Shown here piece by piece: positions 1-8,413 of a stretch of 64,000 nucleotides of DNA. The stretch is from Intrasporangiaceae bacterium URHB0013 (lineage in GTDB: Bacteria > Actinomycetota > Actinomycetes > Actinomycetales > Dermatophilaceae). Position 1 is the first letter of the stretch. Every line of letters starts with the position of its first letter. The position numbers and the translations under genes are program-made. The stretch lies in assembly GCA_000620545.1 (NCBI GenBank), contig KK211150.1:539423-603422 (forward strand), in the 5' to 3' direction. Below the pieces are notes generated by a model that worked only from the letters and a program-made list of their open reading frames with translations, was not told where the DNA came from and ran no database searches.

Positions 1-4
1 GTTC

Positions 5-268
5 ATGCTCATCCTCGGCATGATCCTCTTCGGCATGCTCGTCGGCGCTGCGGCCCAGCTCATCCTGGGCCGCGAGGGCAAGAGCGTCGACTGGACGATG
101 GCCATCGTGGCGGGCCTCGTCGGCTCGTTCGTCGGCGGCCTCCTCGCGAGCCTCATCGCGGGCGACGGGCTCACCCTGCGACCGAGCGGCATCATCGGCT
201 CGCTCGTCGGCGCCGTCATCGTCACGGCCGTGTGGCGTTGGAGCCGCACCCGCAGCGTCACCCGCTGA
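5..268 (+). CDS. GlsB/YeaQ/YmgE family small membrane protein
   Basis: An 87-residue, strongly hydrophobic protein made of three glycine-rich membrane segments (about residues 2-20, 29-52 and 60-77) ending in a short basic tail. The pattern, with an early GMLVGAAAQ and a G-rich middle helix, matches the transglycosylase-associated/GlsB family of small membrane proteins linked to general stress; the biochemical role is not established. The ATG lies only four bases from the window edge, so no ribosome binding site can be judged and a start further upstream cannot be excluded. It stops 46 bases before the convergent ABC-F gene. Confidence 0.8.
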   Translation: MLILGMILFGMLVGAAAQLILGREGKSVDWTMAIVAGLVGSFVGGLLASLIAGDGLTLRPSGIIGSLVGAVIVTAVWRWSRTRSVTR

Positions 269-313
269 GCCACCCGGCGCTGCCGCCGGGTGCTCGACCG
301 CGCACGCCCGACC

Positions 314-1972
314 TCAGAGCGTCTCGACACGGACCCGCCCTCGCGTCACGACCCACCGGTGGGTCAGGCGTATGCCGTCGAGCAGGCTCTCGTCGTGGCT
401 GACGACGAGCACGGTGCCACCGAAGGCCGCCACGGCGGCCTCGAGCTGCTCGATCGCGTCGACATCGAGGTGGTTGGTCGGCTCGTCGAGGACGAGGACG
501 TTGACCTCGCGCCCTTGGAAGAGGGCCATGAGGGCGCGCGTGCGCTCGCCCATCGACAGGCTCCGCGCGGGACGTGAGACGTGCTCGGACCCCAGACCGA
601 ACTTCGCGAGCAGGGTGCGCACGTCGGCGACTGGCCACTCCCGTCCGGTCCTCGGGTGGGACCCGAGCTCGCGCTGCACGACGTCGAGGACCGACGCGTC
701 GGCGTCGAGCAGGTGACGGCGCTGGTCGATGACCCCGACCGCCACCCGTGAGCCCAGCGACTGGCGGCCCGATGCGAGCGGCAGGTCGCCGAGCAGTGCG
801 CCGAGCAGGGTCGTCTTGCCGGAGCCGTTGTCGCCCACGAGGGCGACGCGGTCGCCACGACCGAGCACGAGGCTGACCGGTCCGAGCCGGAAGCCGGGCC
901 GCTCGACGACGGCGTCCGCCAGGGTGGCGACGACATCGGCCGAGGGCCGCCCCTCCGTGATGGCGTAGCGCAGCTGCCACTCCTTGCGCGGCTGCTCCAC
1001 GGCGTCGAGACGGTCGGCCGCACGCTCGAGGCGTCCGCCCTTCGCCGCCTGGCGATCCGCGCGAGCCTTGTGCTTCTCCCGGATGTGCTTGTCGGGCTCC
1101 TTGCCCAGGGCGACGTTGCGCCGACCTCGATCGGCCCAGTCGTGGCGCTGCCGGGACTGGGCGAGCAGCGCGTCCCGCTCGGCGGCATACCCCTCGTAGG
1201 CGTCCCACGCGTGGGCACGCGCGAGCTGCCGCTGGACGACGAAGGAACTCCAGCCGCCCGAGTAGTGGCCGATGCGCTGCTGCTTCACGTCGAGCTCGAC
1301 GACGCTGGTCGTGACCGCGTCGAGGAAGGCGCGGTCGTGGCTCGCCAGGAGGATGGGCCCCTCGTGGCCGCGGACGAAGCCGGCCATGACCGCGAGGCCC
1401 CGCGCGTCGAGGTCGTTCGTGGGCTCGTCGAGCAGGAGCACGTCGTACTGGCTGAGCAGCACGGCGACGAGGCACGCCCGAGCAGCCTGCCCACCGGACA
1501 GGGTCCCGAGCGGACGGTCCGGGGCGACGGCGAGCCCGACGTGGGCGGCGACCTCGGGCAGTCGCTCGTCGAGGTCGGCGGCGCCGAGCGCGAGCCACCG
1601 CTCGAGCGCGAGGGCGTAGCGGTCCTCGCTCCCCGCGTCGCCGGCGGCGATGGCGGCCGAGGCCGCCTCGAGCTCGACGTCCGCGGCCGTCACGCCCGTG
1701 CGGCGGCGGGCATACGTCAGCAGCGTCTCCGACGGGTCCGGCACGACCTGCGGGAGCCAGCCGATCGTCGCGTCGCGCGGGGACAGGCGGATGGAGCCCG
1801 CCTCGATCGGCAGCTCGCCCACGATGATGCGCATGAGCGTCGACTTGCCGGACCCGTTGGGGCCGACGACGGCCGTCACGTCGCCCTCGGCGAGCGTGAG
1901 GTCGAGACCGGAGAAGAGGGTGCGCGCCCCGAAGGCGACGTCGAGCCCGGTGATGGTGAGCGTGGAAGACAT
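314..1972 (-). CDS. ABC-F family ATP-binding protein
   Basis: A 552-residue soluble protein with two ABC cassettes and no membrane segments, the hallmark of ABC-F translation factors that act on the ribosome (EttA-like, or antibiotic target protection). The first Walker A is GPNGSGKST (37-45) and the second GDNGSGKTT (about 380); signatures LSGGQ and LSMGE and both Walker B/D-loops (LDEPTNDLD, LDEPTNHLD) are intact. Between the cassettes lies a long charged linker rich in Lys/Arg (about 250-330), the expected P-site tRNA interaction motif. The start is ATG at 1972, with AGGA upstream. It is transcribed divergently from the ABC exporter at 2261. Whether it is a housekeeping factor or a resistance protein cannot be decided from sequence. 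Confidence 0.93.
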   Translation of the reverse strand: MSSTLTITGLDVAFGARTLFSGLDLTLAEGDVTAVVGPNGSGKSTLMRIIVGELPIEAGSIRLSPRDATIGWLPQVVPDPSETLLTYARRRTGVTAADVELEAASAAIAAGDAGSEDRYALALERWLALGAADLDERLPEVAAHVGLAVAPDRPLGTLSGGQAARACLVAVLLSQYDVLLLDEPTNDLDARGLAVMAGFVRGHEGPILLASHDRAFLDAVTTSVVELDVKQQRIGHYSGGWSSFVVQRQLARAHAWDAYEGYAAERDALLAQSRQRHDWADRGRRNVALGKEPDKHIREKHKARADRQAAKGGRLERAADRLDAVEQPRKEWQLRYAITEGRPSADVVATLADAVVERPGFRLGPVSLVLGRGDRVALVGDNGSGKTTLLGALLGDLPLASGRQSLGSRVAVGVIDQRRHLLDADASVLDVVQRELGSHPRTGREWPVADVRTLLAKFGLGSEHVSRPARSLSMGERTRALMALFQGREVNVLVLDEPTNHLDVDAIEQLEAAVAAFGGTVLVVSHDESLLDGIRLTHRWVVTRGRVRVETL

Positions 1973-2143
1973 GAGAGGTCCTGGATGGTCGGCAGGGCCC
2001 CGCGGGTGACGTCAGACGCAGGTCGACAGGTCAGCGCGCGGGCGGGCTCGAGGCATCAGGAGATCCACACGGGAAGGAAGATACGGGCCGCCCTCGGGTG
2101 ACGTCCAGTGCGTTTCCACGACACCCGCAGCTCGCCGGCTCCG

Positions 2144-2186
2144 ACCCGACCCTGAGCACGGACCCTGAGTCCGGTCAGGGTCGGGT
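2144..2186. promoter_or_regulatory. 12-bp perfect inverted repeat with GACCCTGA motifs
   Basis: The arms ACCCGACCCTGA (2144-2155) and TCAGGGTCGGGT (2175-2186) are exact reverse complements. Inside lies a smaller stem CGGAC/GTCCG around a further CCCTGA. The octamer GACCCTGA thus occurs at 2148 and 2161, and inverted at 2175. It sits in the divergent gap between the ABC-F gene and the ABC exporter, so it may be an operator or an RNA hairpin; no regulator is identified. Confidence 0.5.
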
Positions 2187-2237
2187 GCGACTCAGGTAGG
2201 GGTCGGAATCAGGCTTGTGACGGATGTGCGGCCCCCT

Positions 2238-2251
2238 CCTCCTTCGGGAGG
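2238..2251 (+). promoter_or_regulatory. cUUCGg hairpin over the Shine-Dalgarno
   Basis: CCTCC-TTCG-GGAGG forms a perfect five-pair stem closed by the very stable C(UUCG)G tetraloop. The right arm is the GGAGG ribosome binding site ten bases before the ATG at 2261. A second, weaker purine run (GGTGGAG) follows outside the stem. The hairpin could lower or gate translation of the ABC ATPase; this is inferred from sequence only. Confidence 0.5.
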
Positions 2252-2260
2252 GTGGAGCCC

Positions 2261-3160
2261 ATGATCACAGTGGAACGACTCACCAAGCGCTACGGCCCGT
2301 TCACGGCCGTCGACGACGTCTCGTTCGAGGTCAAGCCCGGGCTCGTGACCGGCTTCCTCGGACCGAACGGTGCCGGCAAGACGACCGCGATGCGCGTCAT
2401 GGCCGGACTGACCCCCGCCACCTCCGGCCGTGCCACCGTGCTCGGCAGGCCGTATGCGGCCCTGCCGAACCCGGGTCGCCACGTCGGCCTCCTGCTCGAT
2501 GCGTCAGCGCAGCACGCCGGCCGCACCGGCCGCGAGGTGCTGACCCTCGGCGCGATCCTCATGGGCGTCGGCAAGCACCGCGTCGACGAGATGGTCGAGC
2601 TCGTCGGCCTCACCGAGAAGGAGGCGAACCGTCGAGTGCGCAACTACTCCCTCGGCATGCGCCAGCGCCTCGGCATCGCCCACGCGCTGCTCGGTGACCC
2701 GGAGGTGCTGATCCTCGACGAGCCGGCCAACGGCCTCGACCCGGCAGGCATCCGCTGGATGCGTGACCTGCTCCGCGGCTACGCCAACGAGGGCGGCACG
2801 GTGCTGCTCAGCTCCCACCTGCTCAACGAGATCGAGCGCGTCGCCGACGAGATCATCGTCATCGGCCACGGGAAGATCGTCGCCCAGGGCACCAAGGACG
2901 AGCTGCTCTCCGGCGCCGGCACCTTCACCCGTTCGACCGACGACGACGCCCTCCTCGCCGCGCTCGCCGCCGCGTCGATCGTCGCCCAGCGCACAGCCAC
3001 CGGGGGCCTCCAGGTCGAGGCCGAGCCGGTCGCCGTCGGCCGCGTCGCCGTCGCGCACCAGATCGTCCTGACCGAGCTGCGCGGTGCCGACAGCCGGGGG
3101 CTCGAGGAGATGTTCCTCGACCTCACGGCCGACGCCGCACGAGAGGAGGTGGCGGCATGA
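2261..3160 (+). CDS. ABC exporter ATP-binding subunit
   Basis: A 299-residue cytoplasmic ATPase of the ABC-2/drug exporter type. Walker A is GPNGAGKTT (34-42), the signature is degenerate (SLGMRQRL, near residue 132), Walker B is LILDEPANGLDP, and the switch His lies in LLSSH. The C-terminal ~90 residues form the usual accessory domain ending in the EEMFLDLT motif. I choose ATG 2261, which has a GGAGG/GGTGGAG leader, over the GTG nine bases upstream. It overlaps the permease gene by four bases (ATGA) and so forms a two-gene exporter. The substrate is unknown; the family covers lantibiotics, drugs and lipids. Confidence 0.92.
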   Translation: MITVERLTKRYGPFTAVDDVSFEVKPGLVTGFLGPNGAGKTTAMRVMAGLTPATSGRATVLGRPYAALPNPGRHVGLLLDASAQHAGRTGREVLTLGAILMGVGKHRVDEMVELVGLTEKEANRRVRNYSLGMRQRLGIAHALLGDPEVLILDEPANGLDPAGIRWMRDLLRGYANEGGTVLLSSHLLNEIERVADEIIVIGHGKIVAQGTKDELLSGAGTFTRSTDDDALLAALAAASIVAQRTATGGLQVEAEPVAVGRVAVAHQIVLTELRGADSRGLEEMFLDLTADAAREEVAA

Positions 3161-4011
3161 CCGCCACGACCACGACCACGACCCCGGGCCGCCCCGCGCC
3201 CGTCTCGAAGTCCGCCGAGTCGGCACTGCCCACGCACGCGAAGGTGCCGAGCCGCATCGCCGGGCCCCGCCCGACGACCGGAGTCGCGTTCACCCGGCTC
3301 GTCCACGTCGAGCTGCGCAAGATGCTCGACACCCGCGCCGGCCGCTGGCTGCTCATCGGCATCGCCGGCATCATCGCGGTCGCCCTGACGATCATGTTCT
3401 TCGACAACGGCGGTGAGCACAGCTTCGCGATGTACCTCCAGGCGACGACGATGCCCATGGCGCTGATCCTGCCCGTCGTCGGCATCCTCGCCGTCACCTC
3501 GGAGTGGAGCCAGCGCACCGGACTCGTCACCTTCGGCCTCGAGCCCCGCCGCATCCGGGTCGCCTGGGCCAAGCTCGTCTCGGCCCTGGTCGTCGGCCTC
3601 TGCGCCTTCGCCCTGTCGCTCGTCCTCGCCGGCATCGCCCACCAGGCGGCCATCACGTTCCGTGGCATCAACGGTGACTGGGCGACCGATGGGCTGGTGC
3701 TCCTCGGCGCCGGCGCCTACGTGCTGCTGGGCGTCGCCCAGGGCGTCGGCTTCGGCATGCTCTTCAAGAACACCCCGGCTGCGATCGTGGTCTTCTTCGT
3801 CCTGCCCACCGCCTGGTCGATCCTCGGGTCCATGGTCTCGTGGCTCGGCGACGCCGCGGTCTGGCTCGACATGAACCAGACGATGCAGCCGCTCTTCGAG
3901 GGTTCCCTGACGGGCGCCCAGTGGGCCCATCTCGCCACCTCGGTCGCCACCTGGGTCATCGCGCCGCTCGCCGTCGGCATCTGGCGCCTGACCCGCGCCG
4001 AGGTGAAGTAA
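3157..4011 (+). CDS. ABC-2 type exporter permease
   Basis: A 284-residue membrane protein translationally coupled to the preceding ATPase. It has an unusually long Thr/Pro-rich cytoplasmic N-terminus (about 55 residues) followed by about six hydrophobic segments, starting with a helix around residues 65-85. This is the ABC-2/NatB-like layout. The order ATPase then permease indicates a complete one-ATPase, one-permease exporter working as a homodimer of each subunit. The stop codon touches a 110-base foldback sequence. No substrate-specific motif is recognisable. Confidence 0.88.
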   Translation: MTATTTTTTPGRPAPVSKSAESALPTHAKVPSRIAGPRPTTGVAFTRLVHVELRKMLDTRAGRWLLIGIAGIIAVALTIMFFDNGGEHSFAMYLQATTMPMALILPVVGILAVTSEWSQRTGLVTFGLEPRRIRVAWAKLVSALVVGLCAFALSLVLAGIAHQAAITFRGINGDWATDGLVLLGAGAYVLLGVAQGVGFGMLFKNTPAAIVVFFVLPTAWSILGSMVSWLGDAAVWLDMNQTMQPLFEGSLTGAQWAHLATSVATWVIAPLAVGIWRLTRAEVK

Positions 4012-4120
4012 CCGTCGACAGGCCAAGGTTTGCGGCCTCGGCGCGTCGAGTGGCCAGACTTCGCGACGAAGTGTGGCCACTCGACCGGTCCGACCCCACA
4101 AACAGTGGCCTCTCGACGGT
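4011..4120. repeat. 110-bp foldback element with nested hairpin
   Basis: Almost the whole region after the permease stop folds on itself. The outer arms at 4011-4025 and 4106-4120 match at 14 of 15 positions. A middle GTTTG/CAAAC pairs. The inner arms GTCGAGTGGCCA (4045-4056) and TGGCCACTCGAC (4074-4085) are perfect complements and continue as ACTTCG-CGA-CGAAGT. There is no U-run, so it is larger and more elaborate than a simple terminator. It could be a terminator, a REP/MITE-like element or a structured RNA. Confidence 0.7.
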
Positions 4121-4259
4121 TCACCACGCACGGTCGGCGGCCCTCTCGTCCGGACGAAACGGGCCCAATCCGTCAGGTTCCCGCGTTTTCCTGAGACGTC
4201 CGTCCGGCCGTCCTAGCCTGTCGAGGGTCAGGGGACCGACTGAACACACAGGGAAGCCC

Positions 4260-5384
4260 ATGATCACGAGAAAGCTGATTCGTCGTATCGCAGGAATCGG
4301 AGCCGTGGCACTCGCCGCGAGCGCGGCCGGAAGCAGTTCCGGTGTCGCACACACGTCGCAGACATCGCACGTGCCGAAGGTGATCGCCTCCGGCCTCAAC
4401 AGTCCGCGCCAGCTCGCGTTCAGCCCGGGCGGCTCGCTCTACGTCGCGGAGGCCGGTACGACTGGTTCGACCGCCTGTCGCCCGAGCGCCCTCGACCCCA
4501 CCGTCGACGCCTGCGTGGGCCTCACCGGTTCGGTGGCCCGCATCGGCGCCAAGGGCTCGGTGACGAGGGTGGTGACCAAGCTCCCCTCGGTCGGGACAGC
4601 GGCCGAGCCGCTCGGCCCTGCCGACCTCGTCTTCACCGGAAACCACCGCTTCGCGCTCACGATCGGGCTCGGTGGCACGCCGGAGTACCGGGCCAGCTTC
4701 GGTCCCAAGGGCGCCCGGCTCGGCACGCTCGTCGACGTGGAGCTACGAGGTCACGGTTCACCGCGCGTGACGAAGATCGCGGACCTGGCGCGCTTCGAGG
4801 AGCGCACCAACCCGGACCAGACCGACATCGACAGCAACCCGGTTGGCGTCGCCCGCTCGGGCGGCGGCTACGTCTACGCCGACGCCGGCGCCAACGCCGT
4901 CAACTCGACCCGCCACGGCGGCTCGACGATCGCCGTGCTCGACCCGGTTCCCACGACCGTCCCGTCGCCCGTCGGGCCTCCCGGCTTCCCGGCCGACGCC
5001 GTCCCCACCGACGTCGTCAAGGGTCCCGACGGCGCCTGGTACATCTCCCAGCTGGTCGGCTTCCCCTTCGAGAAGGGTGCGTCGACGATCTGGCGCGTCG
5101 TGCCAGGGCACGCGCCGGCGGCATACGCCACCGGCCTGACGAACGTCACCTCGCTGGCGTTCGACAAGGGCGGTCGGCTCTATGCGGTGGAAGTCGCTGC
5201 GAACGGTCTGCTCAACGGGCCGATCGGTGCGCTGGTCCGCGTCCGTGCCGGGTCGACCTCACCCCAGGTCGTGGCAGGTGGCCTCTTCGCGCCCTACGGT
5301 CTCGCGCTGCGTGGCGGCCACGCCTATGTCACGACCCACAGCACGGAGGCAGGCGCCGGACAGGTCGTCAGGATCCACCTCTGA
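4260..5384 (+). CDS. Secreted ScyD/ScyE family beta-propeller protein
   Basis: A 374-residue protein with a basic N-terminus (ITRKLIRR) and a hydrophobic stretch with a likely signal cleavage site within the first 35 residues, so probably exported. The mature part has repeated propeller blades (SPRQLAFSPGGSLYVAEAG, GPADLVFTG, VTSLAFDKGGRLYAVE, APYGLALRGG) as in ScyD/ScyE family proteins, named after the scytonemin cluster but widespread in actinomycetes with unknown function. The ATG at 4260 has AGGGAAG just upstream; the reading frame is open further upstream but that part lacks coding character. It stands alone between a foldback element and a terminator. Confidence 0.85.
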   Translation: MITRKLIRRIAGIGAVALAASAAGSSSGVAHTSQTSHVPKVIASGLNSPRQLAFSPGGSLYVAEAGTTGSTACRPSALDPTVDACVGLTGSVARIGAKGSVTRVVTKLPSVGTAAEPLGPADLVFTGNHRFALTIGLGGTPEYRASFGPKGARLGTLVDVELRGHGSPRVTKIADLARFEERTNPDQTDIDSNPVGVARSGGGYVYADAGANAVNSTRHGGSTIAVLDPVPTTVPSPVGPPGFPADAVPTDVVKGPDGAWYISQLVGFPFEKGASTIWRVVPGHAPAAYATGLTNVTSLAFDKGGRLYAVEVAANGLLNGPIGALVRVRAGSTSPQVVAGGLFAPYGLALRGGHAYVTTHSTEAGAGQVVRIHL

Positions 5385-5422
5385 CGCGGGACAGCTGACC
5401 GCTCGACGGTCACCACGAACGG

Positions 5423-5463
5423 GAGGTATGCCGTGTGCCTGACGGGGGCACACGGCATACCTC
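5423..5463. terminator. Strong hairpin after the ScyD-like gene
   Basis: GAGGTATGCCGTGTGCC (5423-5439) and GGCACACGGCATACCTC (5447-5463) form a perfect 17-bp stem with a seven-base loop, 38 bases after the stop. There is no clear T-run, as is common in high-GC actinomycetes. Its arms contain the GTATGCC/GGCATAC word that is abundant in this window. Confidence 0.7.
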
Positions 5464-5493
5464 TGCGTGTGGCTGGCCACCTAGAGTCAGCAC

Positions 5494-6021
5494 ATGAGGC
5501 AACGCCGCGTCGTCGAGCTCGGGGGTGTGCTGGTTGCAGCCGCGCTCCTGGCGGCGTGCACGAGCGGCGACCCGAAGGCCGTCGCGCCCACGGGCTGGTT
5601 CTCGGCCGGACCCGTCGCGACCCCGAAGGTCTCCATGACGCCCGTCTACGCCGATCCGCTCGCGGTCGTGACCGTGCCGCCGCCGATCGTCGGAGAGGTG
5701 GCGCGGGTCGTCGTGACGAAGCAGGGCGCGGGCAGGGCGTTCCGCAACGTGCCCGGCGAGCCGGTCGCGCAGGGCCGCACGTACACCGTCGAGGTGGCGT
5801 GCGCGTCCGGTCGCCCCTCAGCGGGCGCCAGCTACGCCGTCTACGACGCCGCGCCCGGAACCTGGGGCCACGGCGAGCCGCTCTACTCGCGCCCCGTCAC
5901 CTGCGACGGCGCCATCCAGCGGACCGTGCACCTCGGCCTGCCGGCGGGACGGGTCCAGGTCGACCTGCGCGGTCTCCCCGCCGACGCCCTCACGGCCTAC
6001 GCCCTCATCCGCCCGGAGTAG
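5494..6021 (+). CDS. Putative lipoprotein of unknown function
   Basis: A 175-residue protein with a typical lipoprotein signal: basic MRQRR, a hydrophobic core, then the lipobox LLAAC with the lipidated cysteine at residue 22, so it should be anchored to the outer face of the cytoplasmic membrane. The mature part has no domain I recognise; two cysteines (around residues 98 and 137) may form a disulfide. The C-terminal half looks beta-rich (RTVHLGLPAGRVQVDLRG). It lies between the terminator at 5423 and serS, with no obvious functional partner. Confidence 0.8.
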   Translation: MRQRRVVELGGVLVAAALLAACTSGDPKAVAPTGWFSAGPVATPKVSMTPVYADPLAVVTVPPPIVGEVARVVVTKQGAGRAFRNVPGEPVAQGRTYTVEVACASGRPSAGASYAVYDAAPGTWGHGEPLYSRPVTCDGAIQRTVHLGLPAGRVQVDLRGLPADALTAYALIRPE

Positions 6022-6108
6022 TCGACTCCTGGATGGCCGATCGCCCGAGACGCGGGGCGGTGAGAACTCGGTCGAAGGCGTCGTCGCGTCGTGGATAGGC
6101 TGGCCCGC

Positions 6109-7434
6109 GTGATCGACATCAAGCTCGTGCGCGACGAACCCGACCGGGTCCGCGCCTCGCAACAGGCCCGTGGAGAGGACCCGGGGATCGTGGACGCGAT
6201 CCTCGCTGCCGACGAGCGCCGTCGATCGTCCCTCGGCCACTTCGAGGCCCTGCGCGCCGAGCAGAAGACCGTCAGCAAGTCGGTCGGCGCCGCCATGGGC
6301 GCCTTCCAGAAGGCGAAGAAGTCGGGGGCCGCCGACGCCGCTCAGCTCGAAGAGGTGGCTCACGAGGCGCGTACGCAGGCCGCCACCCTCAGCGACAAGG
6401 TCAAGTCGCTCGAGTCGGCGGCGGACGAGGCCGGCGCCGAGCTCGACACCCTGCTGCGCCGGGTCGGCAACGTCATCATCGACGGCGTGCCCGTCGGCGG
6501 TGAGGACGACTACGTCGTGCTCGAGACGGTGGGCACCCCCCGCGACTTCGACGCAGAGGGCTTCGAGCCGCTGGACCACCTGGCGCTCGGCGAGAGGCTC
6601 GGCGCGATCGACATGGAGCGCGGCGCCAAGGTCGGCGGGGCACGCTTCTACTACCTGACGGGTGTCGGCGCCATGCTCGAGCTCGCGCTGCTCAACATGG
6701 CGATGGCCCACGCCACCGCGCACGGGTTCACCCCGATGATCACGCCGACGCTCGCGCGCCCCGAGATCATGGTCGGCGCCGGCTTCATGGACGCGCATGC
6801 CGAGGAGGTCTACCGCCTCGAGGCCGACGACCTCTACCTCACCGGCACGTCGGAGGTCGCCCTCGCCGGCTACCACTCCGACGAGATCATCGACCTGACG
6901 AGCGGCCCCAAGAGGTATGCCGGGTGGTCGGCCTGCTACCGCCGCGAGGCCGGGTCGCACGGCAAGGACACCCGGGGCATCATCCGCGTGCACCAGTTCC
7001 ACAAGGTCGAGATGTTCAGCTACTGCCGTCCCGAGGACGCCGAGGCCGAGCACCAGCGCCTCCTCGGGTGGGAACGCGAGATGCTCGCCAAGATCGAGGT
7101 GCCCTACCGCATCATCGACACCGCGGCCGGCGACCTCGGAGGTCCGGCGGCGCGCAAGTTCGACTGCGAGGCGTGGGTCCCGACCCAGGGCAAGTACCGC
7201 GAGCTGACGTCGACCTCGAACTGCACGACGTTCCAGGCCCGCCGCCTCAACACCCGTGAGCGCGACCCCAACGGCTCGGGCACACGGGCGGTCGCGACGC
7301 TCAACGGCACGCTGGGCACGACCCGCTGGCTCGTCGCGATCCTCGAGAACCACCAGCAGCCGGACGGCTCGGTCCGCGTCCCCGAGGCCCTGCGCCCCTT
7401 CCTCGGCAGGGACGTCCTCACCCCGATCACCTGA
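6109..7434 (+). CDS. serS: Seryl-tRNA synthetase
   Basis: Charges tRNA-Ser with serine in the cytoplasm. The 441-residue length is normal. The N-terminal ~100 residues form the long antiparallel coiled coil that grips the variable arm of tRNA-Ser. The class II catalytic core follows, with the TGTSEVAL serine pocket, motif 2 ([20 protein letters not shown]) and motif 3 ([18 protein letters not shown]). I set the start at GTG 6109 because SerRS proteins begin with I-D-x-K-L-x-R, here reached exactly after this codon; an ATG-type start six codons earlier would add residues foreign to the family. Confidence 0.97.
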   Translation: MIDIKLVRDEPDRVRASQQARGEDPGIVDAILAADERRRSSLGHFEALRAEQKTVSKSVGAAMGAFQKAKKSGAADAAQLEEVAHEARTQAATLSDKVKSLESAADEAGAELDTLLRRVGNVIIDGVPVGGEDDYVVLETVGTPRDFDAEGFEPLDHLALGERLGAIDMERGAKVGGARFYYLTGVGAMLELALLNMAMAHATAHGFTPMITPTLARPEIMVGAGFMDAHAEEVYRLEADDLYLTGTSEVALAGYHSDEIIDLTSGPKRYAGWSACYRREAGSHGKDTRGIIRVHQFHKVEMFSYCRPEDAEAEHQRLLGWEREMLAKIEVPYRIIDTAAGDLGGPAARKFDCEAWVPTQGKYRELTSTSNCTTFQARRLNTRERDPNGSGTRAVATLNGTLGTTRWLVAILENHQQPDGSVRVPEALRPFLGRDVLTPIT

Positions 7435-7462
7435 GCGACGACTCGACTGACGACGCACATCG

Positions 7463-7508
7463 GTTCGATGTGTTCGACGGTCCGAGGTGACCGCCGAACA
7501 CATCGAAC
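7463..7508. terminator. Bidirectional terminator between serS and the GntR gene
   Basis: The arms at 7463-7482 and 7489-7508 pair at 19 of 20 positions (GTTCGATGTGTTCGACGGTC against its complement) around a six-base loop. The hairpin sits between two convergent genes, so it can end transcription from both sides. Confidence 0.75.
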
Positions 7509-7535
7509 GGGGGTCGGCAGTGGGGGCGCGCGCGG

Positions 7536-8276
7536 TCAGCGCTCGTCGAGCATGACCTCGATGGAGTAGTCCTGGGCGCGGTAGCAGTGGTCGCCGTACT
7601 CGACCGGGCCGCCGACGGCGTCGAACGCGGTGCGTGACATCGTCAGGACCGGCTGGGACGGTGTGAGCCCCAGGTGCTTGCGCTCGGCGGCCGACGGCGG
7701 GCGGGCGCCGATGCGCTGGTGGGCGACGACGGGCTTGCCACCCCGCGCGCGGAGCAGGGAGTAGAGGCCGTCGCGCTCGAGGTCCTCACGGCTGATGTCG
7801 GAGTAGGCGGGCGGCAGCCAGTTGCGCAGGATCGCGAGCGGCCGGTCGCCGTCCAGACGGAGCCGGACGAGGCGCAGCAAGGGCGTGTCCGCCGAAACGC
7901 CCATCGCCGTCGCCGCCACCTCGTCGGTCGTCACCTCGTGCGCCAGCACCTCGGTCCGAGGGTCGCGCGAGCCCTCACGCCGAAGGTCGTCGTAGAGGCT
8001 CGTCAGTTCGGCCCGCCGATGGATCTGACGACCGGCCACCGTCGTGCCGAGACCACGTCGCCGGAGCAGCAGCCCCTGCCCGACGAGCTCCTGGATCGCC
8101 CGTCGTACCGTCGGCCGCGAGAGGCCGAGCCGGTCGGCCATCGCCACCTCGTTCTCGAACGGGTCACCGGGCTGGAGCGCGCCGCCCGTGATCGCCGCGC
8201 TCAGCTGCTCGGCCAGCTGGTGGTAGAGCGGGACGGGCGTCTCGCGGTCGATGCGGACGTCAACGGGCTCGGGCAT
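7536..8276 (-). CDS. GntR/UTRA family transcriptional regulator, probable inositol regulator
   Basis: A 246-residue HutC-type regulator. The N-terminal winged helix-turn-helix (about 10-75) contains the family core RLGLSRPTVRRAIQELVGQGL. The rest is a UTRA small-molecule-binding domain ending in the typical DHCYRAQDYSIEVML. Such proteins are usually repressors released by a sugar or metabolite. Its position next to an orphan sugar ABC ATPase and the divergent iol operon suggests that it controls inositol use, with an intermediate such as inosose or a phosphorylated product as effector; that assignment is inferred from context. Confidence 0.9.
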   Translation of the reverse strand: MPEPVDVRIDRETPVPLYHQLAEQLSAAITGGALQPGDPFENEVAMADRLGLSRPTVRRAIQELVGQGLLLRRRGLGTTVAGRQIHRRAELTSLYDDLRREGSRDPRTEVLAHEVTTDEVAATAMGVSADTPLLRLVRLRLDGDRPLAILRNWLPPAYSDISREDLERDGLYSLLRARGGKPVVAHQRIGARPPSAAERKHLGLTPSQPVLTMSRTAFDAVGGPVEYGDHCYRAQDYSIEVMLDER

Positions 8277-8334
8277 GGCCGCAGACTAACGAGACGGATC
8301 GGTCATGCATGGATGTGTTCATGTCAGCACACCC

Positions 8335-8367
8335 TCGTGTCATCACCTCGGTCTCGTGACGACACGA
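8335..8367. promoter_or_regulatory. Imperfect 12-bp inverted repeat upstream of the GntR gene
   Basis: TCGTGTCATCAC (8335-8346) and GTGACGACACGA (8356-8367) pair at 11 of 12 positions around a nine-base loop. It lies between the stop of the ABC ATPase gene and the start of the GntR gene on the minus strand. It may end the ATPase transcript or be an operator for the regulator. Confidence 0.45.
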
Positions 8368-8413
8368 ACCGCGTCGTCGCCCGGCGGCGACACTCATCAC
8401 CGACCCCCGCTCA

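Noticed and set aside
3840-4259. In-frame extension upstream of the ScyD-like gene
   Set aside because: The extra 140 codons overlap the permease gene and the foldback element and read as non-coding; ATG 4260 has a ribosome binding site and begins a proper signal peptide.
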